From contig JAGMVK010000001.1 of the NCBI GenBank assembly GCA_020747065.1, positions 3,038,001 to 3,102,000 of the forward strand: a stretch of 64,000 nucleotides of DNA, given 5' to 3'. The first letter of the stretch is position 1, and each line of letters starts with the position of its first letter. A program made the position numbers and the translations under genes. A model generated the notes under the pieces. That model was not told the origin of the DNA. It searched no databases and saw nothing but the letters and a program-made list of their open reading frames with translations. The DNA comes from Cadophora sp. MPI-SDFR-AT-0126 (taxonomy: Eukaryota > Ascomycota > Leotiomycetes > Helotiales > Ploettnerulaceae). This document shows positions 24,418-34,998 of this stretch, piece after piece.

Positions 24418-25158
24418 ATGGTTAAATTCTATGAGTCGACCTTCGCATACGACTACTCCTTTCCCGCCGTAACCCTCGCGTACTTCCTGCGATATCCGAA
24501 CCCCTACAGCACGCATGTACTTTCCACCGATGTGATATCGCGGAGTATCGATGCTGCAGGCCGTCTCCATACTCTCCGCGTCCATCGGAAATCTTCGAGG
24601 TTGCCATCCGCAGTACTGAAGCTGCTGCCGCAATCAGTGCTGGGAAATATCAGTGGCGGAAGATCAGAGAGCTATATCTTGGAGACCAGTACCATTGATG
24701 TTAATGAGGGATGGATGCGAACTGAAAGCAAAAACCTGGATTGGACGGGTATATTGAGTGTGGTGGAGAAGCAGGAATACAGAAGACATGTGCCTGTTGA
24801 TGAGGGAGATGATTTTAGCGTCGGAGCTGGAACTACTGGCGTGGTTACGACTGTCATGTTTAGGAGTCGACTGGGAGATAGGTTGAGGGCTAGGGCCACA
24901 AGGAAAGGTGAAGCTGCTGCTGAGGATGGGGAGGAGCCTAAGAAAGGGTTTTTAGCCAGCTGGAGTACAAGCGGTATTCAGCGAAGCATTGAAGCGATTG
25001 CCAGCCGAAAGACGGAAAACCAATTGGGAAAGAGTAAGGAAGGAATGAAGGTTGTGTTGGAAAGACTTCGTCATGGTGGGCTGGTCGGTGTGTTGGAGGG
25101 TATGCGAAAGGATCGGGAAATGGCTTTTGGTCGGGAGGGTGTTTGGAAGAACGCTTGA
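24418..25158 (+). CDS. UPS1: PRELI/MSF1 domain protein, Ups1-like
   Basis: Single exon, 246 residues. It begins MVKFYESTFAYDYSFPAVTL and continues with RYPNPYSTHVLSTDVISR (near 28-45) and NLDWTGILSVVEKQEY (near 103), which match the yeast Ups1 layout (RYPNPYSPHVLS..., RNLDHTGIMKVEE). Ups1 works in the mitochondrial intermembrane space with Mdm35, moving phosphatidic acid to the inner membrane for cardiolipin synthesis. No cleavable presequence, as expected. An in-frame upstream ATG near 24298 would add about 40 residues absent from the family, so I start at 24418. The C-terminal 70 residues, rich in Arg and Lys, extend beyond yeast Ups1. Confidence 0.88.
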   Translation: MVKFYESTFAYDYSFPAVTLAYFLRYPNPYSTHVLSTDVISRSIDAAGRLHTLRVHRKSSRLPSAVLKLLPQSVLGNISGGRSESYILETSTIDVNEGWMRTESKNLDWTGILSVVEKQEYRRHVPVDEGDDFSVGAGTTGVVTTVMFRSRLGDRLRARATRKGEAAAEDGEEPKKGFLASWSTSGIQRSIEAIASRKTENQLGKSKEGMKVVLERLRHGGLVGVLEGMRKDREMAFGREGVWKNA

Positions 25159-25410
25159 GAAAAATGGTACGATATTGGCAGAATTGAGATTCAAAAAGGA
25201 AGGGGACTATCCGGCCGCACAGTATGACTGGGCATGTCGCGTGTTGTACAAATACACAAATTTTGGGAGCGTGGAGTCTGGGTGGGTTTCAGGCGTTTTA
25301 CGCTCATTTGGTTCATTAGTCCGCTCTTCAATGTAAACAGTCAAAACGTCGTACATGTGCTTCATTACTCGTGAGATCTCTATGTACAAATTTTACTCGC
25401 CAATTTTGCC

Positions 25411-27532
25411 TTAGTAGTCTAACTCGATTCCTCTTGCCTTCCTTATGGGTGGCGCAGTGCCGTTACCCATGGTTACGTTTGGCTGGGGGGAATTCATGGT
25501 GGTGAACGATGCGTTTGATGAGAGGGAATCAACTCTTCCAAGCAAGAACTCCAAATGTCTATAAGCTGCGGATGGAGCGTATTGTGGCACCACTGTTACA
25601 ATTTCGTGTCAGAAGAGATTTTGTCTTTTCCTGATGCTAGAGGACTTACTGTGGCCGGAAAGATCGATGCTCACCCATGTTAAACCACGTTCTGTATGAG
25701 TGGTTCCGAGAACACCGGAAGCAGCTAAGGTTGAGAGACTTCGATCTTCATGATAAGGGACGTAGAAAGGATCTTCAGGCTTCTTCGTGAAGCCTTGAGC
25801 ACCGTTCCTATCACGGGATTAGAAAGTGACTCGGCCTCAAAGTCATCGAAATTTTTGGTGACATGTGGGGGCATATGACTTACCAAGTCATATTCTGGAT
25901 CATTAGGAGGGTTCCATTAGATATTAAAATCATATCAAGAGCCTGGAACGGTCAGAATCTGTGTTGTGACATAATTGCATACTTTGAGTGACTTACTCCA
26001 TGGCCAATAATAGTCCGCTTACTTCTCTCAATAACACCAGGGAGAACACTCAACCCAGAAGGGGGACTATTATCAGTGTCCAAAACACCGTCAGAACACT
26101 CATCCCAGTTTCCAATAGGCGCATTAATAGCTTTCTGCACATCCGTTCTGTTGAAGTAAACAGAAGCACCTTCGGGCAAATAGGTCTGCGAGCCAGGGAA
26201 ACCAAGAACATCCCAAAGTTGAGGACAAGTTGTTGCAACTTGGTAAACATCCCAACAAGGATTCAACCAGAATATCTCGTTGTAGATAGCATCGAACACG
26301 TCGCAGTCGTCTGTTGTTGTTCCATTCTCGTCGGTGCCGGGTAGCTCGACCGGGAATGGTCCGGGAGGAGGGAAACTCAGGTATTTCTCCAAGTATGCTG
26401 TATAGCCGCATGAATCAGACATGTTGTGCAAGAAAGCTCGATAGCTATCGTTGAAGGGATGCAGGCCGGCCCAATAGTCTACGAATTGGACAGCGGGGAT
26501 TTGTTCTTGTATGGCGTCCGAAGATGTTGACGGGTCATATATCATGGTTGCCTCGACGTTGAAATACGTTGTATCGTTCTTGTCAAGCATTGCTGACGCA
26601 ATATAAGGAACATAATAGCCAGCATCGTTATTTGACAGTTAGCGGTCATTCTGGTATGAAGGAGGAGTTGTAATTGAGGAGGATTTCTAGGTCACCAGAG
26701 GAGTTGGCCTCAGCAAGCGAGCGAATTTCAGATCGACTTACAACTTTCACCTGTAATAAACACTTTCCGCCCTTGCAGACCAAAAGTATCCATAAAATTC
26801 TCCCAGAAGCCCATGAACTGAGCTGCGACTTCTGTCTCGTCCGTTGCAGTTGGAATTCCTTGCGAGAAGCCGGTACCAACCGGCTGTTCGATCCAGACCA
26901 CATTTGTAAGATTTACCCATGTGTATGGATTTTTGACGGGTTTGTAGGTTCCATATTGCCAGATGAAAGGCCCGTTCTCTTGCAAGAGGCCCTCCAATGA
27001 AGAACATCCAGGCTAAGTGCGACGCAATCAGTATGTAGTCTTTCATTGTCGAGGATGAATTTAGGACATTGAAGATGGGCGATCCTTGAATATTGAAGAC
27101 AAAGTACTTACTCCACCATTGAGCCAGATCAAGATCTCATCACTCGCAGCTGGGTTCTCTGTGGGAAAAAACCAAAAGAATAATTGGCTTGACTCATTGG
27201 CTGCTTTGGAAATTGGCATCAAGCCAGCATATGATTCTCCAATATCAAAATCCACCTCGGGTATCGCACTTCCATTTATGGCATACTCTGAAGACTTGAT
27301 TAGCAGTTGCTCTGTGGATACCTCTTGGTATAGCCTGTTTACTAGCAGTAGAATCCGTTAAGTACTGAGTGGCACTCCGACGGTCATGAGTCTTAACCGG
27401 TGAAGCCCTCTGCCGTATCTTGCGAGGTTTGTCTGCCTTCCCAACATGCTTCAAACTTCGTCCTGAATGGAGAGCAGCAGAAGCTACACTTGCAGTAAGT
27501 GCTATGGCTGAAACAATACTTGAGAAACGCAT
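25411..27532 (-). CDS. Serine carboxypeptidase (S10), splice acceptor damaged
   Basis: Exons 27532-27343, 27287-27112, 27012-26742, 26625-25997, 25942-25884, 25807-25650 and 25592-25411 follow the carboxypeptidase S1-like pattern. A signal peptide ([19 protein letters not shown]) is followed by [24 protein letters not shown], the nucleophile Ser in GES (residue 212) and the catalytic His in SGHMVPQYAP. The enzyme would remove C-terminal residues outside the cell or in the vacuole. The third intron has a good GTAAGT donor (26741) and a GCTAAC branch, but the acceptor before ATGCTGGCTATTATG reads CG instead of AG at 26626-26627. Using the next AG, 33 bases on, keeps frame but deletes 11 residues just after the catalytic Ser (AGYYVPYIA and neighbours). 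The gene may therefore be inactive. Confidence 0.85.
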
Positions 27533-29269
27533 TTTGAACTTTTCAAAAGATCCAAGGCACACGGTAAACTCCAACGGAAAAATCAATAGAATAGAAGTTT
27601 GACCGAAAGAAAAATATAAAGCTTCGGGATCCCGCTATATTTTACAGAGAGGCATGGAGAAGCTCTACGAGGTAAAATACCGACCCCACTCTATCCGATG
27701 ACGAGGACACGCACACCCCGGGATACATATCCATGAAGCATCCCTAGAATCGACCAATCTTCGGCACTGCCGGCCTGGTACCTATCCACTAAGACGGTAT
27801 GTCCTTGCAAAGAAGCTTCGGATGTCTGCAAGCTTTCAGGACGAAAGCTTCACCGAGTCGATCTCATCTGAACCCAGATTAGACCGAGATTCAAGAGCAG
27901 CTCCTCAATGGCCACGGGTCAGCGAACTTCTGACACTCGCTTCCATTGTCATTTCTAGCGTGACATATGGTGACTGCATCGCAAACAATCCTTGAGTCGA
28001 ATTTTCGACCTTCCCCATGAAGCTTGGGGTTGCGAACTAAGTTGCAGACGACGACATCGAGGTGGCAAGGAGGTGGCCGAAGTACCGGTCAAACAGTCTA
28101 TTAAGACGACGAACAGATCATCTTCCCGATTTTGAAAACAAGGAAAAATTCGAGCCATCTCTGCTGCTGCCGTCTGCCCACGCTTCGCTCTTCTCTAGTC
28201 CGCGACTGTTGGTGTTGTCCCTTCTTCAAGATAACAATACTGGTCCATAATTACCCGTATTCAAGCTTTGCGCTTGCTGGGGTAAGATGCCATCTCCACC
28301 TTCCTGACCAAGCCTGAGAGTTGGGAGATCTTACGTATACTTGCTGATAACGAAGGGGGGCGACAATTCAGAATTCGAAGCGTAACAATCGCCGAGGCGA
28401 GCCAGAGCCAAGAACTTTTGTAGTGGTGATTGCGCGAGAAACTTTGAGGACATTGAAATTGCTGGATTTCACACGTCGCCTGTGCGACATCCGTGTCAAC
28501 ATTCTTGGCCGGCAAACTTCAATGCAGAACGCCTTGGAGAAAGTCGTAAATTTGGTTTAATCATAGACAGATTTGTTCCAAAAACATTAAGACCTTCGAC
28601 TATTTCATCGATTGCCTAGGAATTCGGAGTTGGCCTGTCTATGCCCTGGCATCCAAGCATGGTTGAAGATCTTCGCATCCCTGGTTATGCAATAAAGCTC
28701 TGATTGCTGACGTTACTGTCTCTGCCCCCATGCCTTAGAATAAATGAAAAGGAAGACTTATTAGTTTGTCACTGGGTAAGAAATCTTAGAATCCGATTCG
28801 AGTATCTGAACATTTCGTAGTAGGTGAACTTTCGTCTCAACCACTCCACCCTTCGCGGCTCGCTTGGATGGTCATCAATTCCTTGCTCGATTTCGATCTG
28901 ACCTGGAATGTTGTGACATTAGTGTGCACATTAAATACCCTTGATTGTTAAATACCACAACGTCACATTTAGAAGTGTCTATATGCTTTTGGAGTACATC
29001 CAGACTATATCAAGGTGATGTCGTCTGCCATCAATATAAATATTAAACGCATCATTAGCAGGATATTATGAACTTCTCTCCTATGCCTACTTCATACACA
29101 AATTTCAGTGTTTCCGCCTTCTTAGGCAACTAGCAATGCATTAAGCTTCAAAGGCTCGCTTTGTGTCGTTGTAAGGTCGCCGTTGGTTTTGTGTGTGCTT
29201 ATAAAAGAACCATTTCCGCCACGGCAAACATGGCCCCTCTTTAGATCCTCAAATAACCAGCAAACTGCC
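27533..29269. other. Intergenic region
   Basis: Promoter side of the carboxypeptidase gene, then spacer up to the 5S rRNA gene. Short frames on both strands have no recognisable content. No repeats of note; the part from 28700 to 29100 is AT-rich. Confidence 0.5.
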
Positions 29270-29388
29270 ACATACGACCATAGGCTCCTGAGAAATGGGC
29301 ATCCCGTCCGCTCTGCCATACACAAGCAGGTGACCGGCAGATTAGTAGTTGGGTGGGTGACCACCAGCGAATACCTGCTGTTGTATGT
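29270..29388 (+). rRNA. 5S ribosomal RNA
   Basis: A 119-base segment starting ACATACGACCATAGG and ending CTGTTGTATGT follows the fungal 5S rRNA pattern. The two ends pair (ACATACgAC with GTTGTATGT), CATCCCGTCCGCTC is the conserved loop, and TTAGTAGTTGGGTGGGTGAC then CACCAGCGAATACCTGCTG form the internal control (C-box) region. A run of T follows directly as the RNA polymerase III terminator. Single dispersed 5S genes away from the rDNA array are usual in filamentous ascomycetes. All the key blocks are intact, so it is probably functional. Confidence 0.93.
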
Positions 29389-29389
29389 C

Positions 29390-29406
29390 TTTTTTTTTTT
29401 TTTTTT
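29390..29406 (+). terminator. RNA polymerase III T-tract
   Basis: Seventeen T residues directly after the 5S rRNA 3' end; four or more T suffice for Pol III termination. Confidence 0.9.
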
Positions 29407-29438
29407 AACTTCCTTGGAAGACTTTTCTGTGGGCGTTG

Positions 29439-29484
29439 TGTTGTGGAACGCTCCGTTGTGGAGCGCTGCGTTGTGGAGCGCTGC
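29439..29484. repeat. 15-base tandem repeat, three copies
   Basis: The unit CGTTGTGGAGCGCTG occurs twice perfectly (29454-29468, 29469-29483) and once with three changes just before (29439-29453). It starts about 50 bases after the 5S rRNA gene. GAGCGCTG/C is partly self-complementary, so transcripts could form small hairpins. Confidence 0.9.
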
Positions 29485-29879
29485 GTTGTACGCGAGAACT
29501 CAAGCAGTTATAGTTCTGGTCTAATTCTCGATTCATGATCGTCATCCTTAAGTGCATACTGTGATTATTGACGATGAAATCAAGATGTTGTTCTGCAGGC
29601 ACTTTCAATATAGACTGTGGCCGTTTCTTTTTCGCAGCTTTGAACCGTCAAGGGGTAACTCATTTTTAGCACTGTTGACAAAATTCGCTTAAAAGTGGTG
29701 TGCGGAAAGTTCCTATCATTGCTTTATATGTATTGAGACAATAATCTTACCACAACAAGACAATTTGTTGATAAGATGATACGATAGATGCTAACAGTAT
29801 TACTCTACCGATAAAGCTAAAAAGGTACAGAAGGCATATCCCGAACGATCCTCGTTCTCCGCTTTCAATTGATATTGTC
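29485..29879. other. Intergenic spacer
   Basis: Between the 5S repeat and the 3' end of the membrane protein gene. AT-rich, no gene seen. Confidence 0.5.
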
Positions 29880-31291
29880 CTATGAAAAGTGGGGGAGGTA
29901 CGTTGCCCAGTCTATAGTAGCGTACGCTCCCTTTGGTAACGAACAGAAGGTGTAGAACACGAGTACCGTAAGTCCCAAGCGAGAAACAATGTAGGGGAAA
30001 ACCACTAGAACAAAAAGTGTAACCACAACGTCTCCCATATGTGAGACGGAAGGAAATCGCCAACGAAGGTAAAGAAACGTTACACCTGGTATCAAAAGCC
30101 CAGCAGCTGTCGTGCTGAGCCCAAAGATCCTCCAGAGCATTCGGCTCACTGGTGAGGGGAAATCCCAGTTCCATGCGACAAGATGGATAGCAGAAAACAC
30201 TGTAGTGACGCTGTAAACCAGGATTGACTTGAGCTCTAAACTTGGTCTCTTAGAGACCAGGACCCCACGCCTCACCGGATATCTCATCCACACGTTGTCG
30301 ACCCAGAAAACATTCTTGGCACTGTGAATATCTATCTCATGTCGTCTTCTCCAAGGAGATCGTTCAATGAGACCGGGATCTGGATTTTGAAGTTGCAGGA
30401 TAGTGACATGCTCAACATCAAAAGGCTTGTACCACCAAAAGCCATACATCACGATAGCACATAGGACGTATGCAGTGGTTACCAGTTCGAGCTCACTGAC
30501 TGGCAAGCCGGCCGAGATCCTTGCGATGATTTGAATGACCAACCAGCTCGACTGGACGATCGCGAACGTTTTCGTAAAGAAGTCGGATTTGCTTCGATCA
30601 CTAATATCGTCTTCTGTAATGATCGGAATTGGAGAGCTAGAATTCTCCCTGCAAAGCGCCACTGTGTATCACTTAGCCACTGCCTAGACTCTACATGTTG
30701 CCGCGACAGTAGTTTCGGCACTGGACACGTACCATAGGCTGTTAAGTTTAACCTGCGCAAATTCTCTGTTCGTAAGCCATTGTCGGCGGGACACTCTCGA
30801 GATTTTCCAATGTCAGCTGCAAATCCACCAGCAAGGGCATAAAAGCCATGCGTCAAAGTCAAAGTTTCGTCGGGAAACTCCAGCTTGGCCCTCTGCACTT
30901 CCTCTCGTGCCTTCATCCACCGATTACACGCAACAGCAACACCAATCTCCGGCCCAATCAGAATAATTCCCATCCACTTGATCTTTCTCAACCACTTTTT
31001 AATCATGAACCACTCCGGACAATACGGAAAACCCCACTTCTTCGTTCTATGCCAACCAGCCCGATTCTCCTCAAAGCTCGAAATATTCAAATGTAAGCAT
31101 TTGTACGTGCAGACAAGAAGAACAGATGCACAGCTCCAGATGATGTCCATGGTACTTCGTCCATCGGGTGAGGATTTCCAGCCGATGCGATCGCTGGATG
31201 TGTTGGGTGTGGTATTGTTGCTTGTTGTATTGGAAGATTGTGCCGCAGCGAAGTGGAGGAAAATGGACGTGCTTGCAAGGATGATGGACAT
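29880..31291 (-). CDS. Polytopic membrane protein, uncharacterised fungal family
   Basis: Two exons (31291-30733 and 30661-29880) across a 71-base GTACGT...ACACAG intron give 446 residues. Residues 1-18 form a signal peptide ending at AAA/QSS, followed by an Asn/Thr-rich stretch with likely N-glycosylation sites. Further hydrophobic segments are MDIIWSCASVLLVCTY (near 50), WMGIILIGPEIGVAVA, LVTTAYVLCAIVMYGFWWY, SILVYSVTTVFSAIHLVAW, TAAGLLIPGVTFLYL and VVVTLFVLVVFPYIVSRLGL. The pattern CTYKCLHLN...KWMGI...GFYALAGGF...WWYKPFDV and the ending ATIDWATYLPHFS mark a large, poorly studied fungal membrane family with no assigned activity. I infer plasma or secretory membrane location from the signal peptide. 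Confidence 0.75.
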
Positions 31292-31772
31292 TTTGTAAAA
31301 GGATAAAATGGCGGGAGGGTGGAAGATGCGACAGGAATAAGGGAAGAAAATCGACTGGATAAGGGACTATATTTGAATGTTTCAGCACTTGCTTAAAACA
31401 TTGGCCACTGAGCCTTATGGCGTCTGCCAGCTGAGCTTTAGGCCGGGCCGCAGCCGTCACGCAGTCTTTATGTGGGAGTCGACGAGCGGAGGAGGTTGTC
31501 AGAAGTGCGGCTGTGGTTACACAAATCTCCTCAGCACGGGGTTGCGTGCACAAGGCTCTGACTTGTTCTTCATTTTTTGTGTTTGCGTAGCGGAAAAACA
31601 TGAAAACAGATCAAATACTGTCCAGAGCACATCAAGATGACACGCAATTTATTCTTAAAAAGGCATGATATTCATATGCTGAGAGTTCAAATTTCCGCCC
31701 AGACAGTCTGTCATTTCCCAGGTCGCTTCATCATTCGTAAATTTGCATAATTCGTGCGCTTTTGTGGATACT
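31292..31772. other. Intergenic spacer
   Basis: Promoter of the membrane protein gene and 3' flank of the Nramp gene. No gene recognised. Confidence 0.5.
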
Positions 31773-33518
31773 CTAGTCAGGCTGAACAATGCCCAATCCG
31801 AGGAGAGTCAAAGTAGCAATATTCATGAATGCAATGATGAACCAGATGATCCCACCAGCAATAGCAGTAGGCCAGTTGTTAGCCATGCTGACCTTCGGTG
31901 TCTCAGGCTCAACTCTCTCAACGTCATCATCGCCTATAACCTCGAACGTGTCTGCACTAGCTCCGCTCTCTGTCTCCACCATCATGTACTTGTTAAAGTT
32001 GGTGTACCAGATGAGTGGAAAAGTCAGGAATATCAGTGCAACCGAGAGAACAACGTTGGCTCCGTTCAAAGCGGCAGCGACACCACCTCTCCCCAGCACA
32101 GCTGCGATGATGATACCAGGGATGAGAGCCACAACCCGTGTTATTAGACGACGGTAAAATGGACGAATGGTCCAGTTGAAGGCTCCCTCGAATACCATCT
32201 GACCCGCCATAGTAGCGACGATTCCCGCGCTGATACCAGAGAATAACAAGGACAATGCGAAGATAGTGCCGGCGGCTTTAGAGATGGTCTCTTGGAAGAG
32301 ATCATACATGCCCCAAAGATCAGCTTCCCCAGCCTCCTCTGTCAAAGATGCAGCGGCGATGATAAGAATCGCTGAATTAACGAAAATCGAAATGATGAAA
32401 AGCGTTATGATGAGTTCGGCAATCGAGTAGTTCATACAAGCCTTGATAGCCGAAAGAGATGGCTTATAGAGCTTCAGAGCCGTAGGTCTGGGACTGTTGA
32501 GGGCCTCTTTGTATGTGTCGTTCCTAACATCGAACTCGCGAAGGCGGGGTTGAGCGAGACCAGTGCCCAGGTAAATGGTGTGAGGCATGAGAGTACCTCC
32601 GAGGATGGCACATGACTGGTAAAGTCTGATTGGAATTAGCTTTGTGAAAGAGAGATAGGTAACAAGGACAACACTGACCCTTCTCCTTTGAAAATTGCTT
32701 TAGATGGCAAAAAGCCCTTGAAAACATGTCCCACAGGCGTATCTGTGATATACGAGAGTTCAATGCAAAAACAGATAAAGATCGCAATTACAAAGGTTCC
32801 AACGAAGAGTTCAAACAGTCGAAGGCCTCTAATTGACCCATCAGGACGGTAGAAATAGAGGATGAAAAGTGTGTCTACAATCGACAGAGCACAACCAGCC
32901 GTTAATGGAATTTTCGGAATGAGAATGTTGATAGCAATGGCAGTTCCAATGACTTGTCCTATATCAGTTGCTATGATTGATGCTTCCGCAATAAACCATA
33001 GTCCAATGTTGAGCCATTTTGGGAGATGAGCCTTGTTCATCTGTGCCAAATCCATTCCTGTGACTGAGCCAAGCTTGACGGCTAGAGACTATGGCACCGA
33101 ATAAGTATGATGAACAATAGGCCATGGTAATGATCCGCACCTGGAGGAAGATTGCAATCAAATTCGAGATCAGGACCATAAAGAGGAGCTTGAATTTAAA
33201 CTGGACACCAGAAGAGATGGATGTTTGAAAATTGTCGGGATCAATGTACGCCACACTGATAATTCCTGCGGGACCGACGAACTTGCCAAATTTCACAAGA
33301 ACGGCGGCATACTTGCGTATGCTCTGCTTGGAAAAGGCATCTTGGAACGAGCGTATGTAGTCCCCAGCATGAGGTCGTTGTCGCCCAGTCTCTTGAAGAA
33401 CAATGACAACGTCGCGGTTTCTTGACTTCTCGTCGTACATGACCTGGGATTTCTCTTTCGAGCCCGGAGTTGTATCTGGGCCAGAGACATGCTCAACCTC
33501 GTCATGACTTGAAGTCAT
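31773..33518 (-). CDS. Nramp-family divalent metal transporter
   Basis: Three exons (33518-33141, 33088-32679, 32625-31773) encode 546 residues with about eleven membrane spans after an 80-residue polar N-terminus. The TM1 metal-site motif reads DPDN (93-96) in SVAYIDPDNFQ, where most family members have DPGN. The TM6 motif is MPHT (276-278), carrying the Met that favours Mn, Fe and other transition metals. Other family blocks seen are LAQMNKAHLPKWLN, WFIAEASIIATDIGQVIG and GTGLAQPRLREFD. Family members use the proton gradient to import Mn or Fe across plasma or vacuolar membranes. The second intron uses a GTCAGT donor, less common but workable. Confidence 0.92.
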
Positions 33519-34998
33519 TTTGTTGTGAAGGAAAGAGCTGCAAGGAACAATCGAATCGCTCTGGCAGTTGCGACTGGGAGATCAAGTAGACATGGGGCTG
33601 CTACTTCGGGGACATCAACAGTTCATATCACCCTCCAAGACCGAAAGAAATGCAACAAGGGTTGGAATAAAAGACTGGGCAAGCCAGGAGATTAGATAGT
33701 GAAAGCAACGTGATGGGACCAGACCACTTACATCGTGCATCTAGTGCCGCTTATGCATAAGACCCCTACCATGGGATTTTGCAATACCCAACCACGAGAT
33801 ATTGCTTTTAGATAGGCCGCCCTAGACTCGCACCAGCCGTAGTCTACGCCAACGGCACAGAACTTGACAGGAAATTAGCCTGCATGCAGGGTAAATAATG
33901 CACTCACTTGCACGAAAGACTTGGAAATTGGAGAAGTTGTGAAGCACAGCAGCACGAGAATCAGAGGCCAAGACCAATTAGTCCAGCCTAGGCCAGTTCT
34001 TCCGCAAAGGCTGAAGTGGCTTGCTGGAGATAGCCAGGAACATGTCATTGAGGAGGGGCTATCGGACGCCACAGGAAGTCGATTGGATGGAATGAGGAAT
34101 TAGTGACCTGTCGGACAAATCACATAAAGCTCCGAAGTCGTGTTCGTTGTGGCACGGTAGCTGAGTTATCATCTTCCTCTTCTCGTCTAGTCGAGACACA
34201 TAGTGACATTTGCGACACCGAAGTCTCAAAAACGTAAAAGAATGGGAAACTGTTGCGGTACAAGCAGCTCGTGAGGTCCAAGTTCCTCAGTCAACATAAA
34301 TCTGGGGCAAGAAAGGGTTGAAGGGTTGAGTCTCGTCGTTCTTTTCCATCTTGTGTCTGGCGCCCAGATCTAGCATTTAGGGTGTAAATTTAGCTGAAGT
34401 AAGGTTTGCCGAGTAAGCTAAAACACGTAAGTGAATGCTTATTTAGTCTGTGCGCGCTATCAATTTGATTTCCCCTTGAACACGCAGACACACGCTTCCC
34501 AATCTGTCAAAGTCGCGTATTAGAGCGGAAACCTGAAGCTATCCAATATTGCTTGAATCGCTTTTATCGCTCCAGACAGCCTGCTGCGGCTGAGGGAACA
34601 GATGGAAAGTCTGGATCCATGCGTCGCTCCTCGTGGTAATGGGGGCTTGTGAGCAACAGCTGGCCCGCCAGGCTGGTCACCCGTGTCTTGCCTTTGTTGT
34701 AGGTTCTCTCCTTACTTCTCAAGTTCCTGCAGCGCCGCATGATATTGCATTTTAAGACTCGTCAGATTCAATCTTTCTATTGGGTTTTGCCCGTGCCTTT
34801 TGTCTCTTCGTACCAGTCATATCCCTTTCCATTCTAATGTCTCAGGGCCAATAAACCACCGCGCGGTTGGGTGGGAGGTACTCTGAAGTATTGTACCCAA
34901 GTTGTACACCCCTATTTGGAAGGCACTACCTGACGGGTGGCTTTTAAACAACCTCGACCCCTCCTTTCCATCCAACCTTCATCGATTCATCGACAACT
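33519..34998. other. Intergenic region between Nramp and exchanger genes
   Basis: A 1.5-kb divergent spacer holding the promoters of the Nramp gene (left) and cation exchanger (right). A short frame at 34242-34274 begins with an N-myristoylation and palmitoylation type motif (MGNCCGTSSS) but stops after ten codons. The last 80 bases contain CT-rich leader. No other gene supported. Confidence 0.5.
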
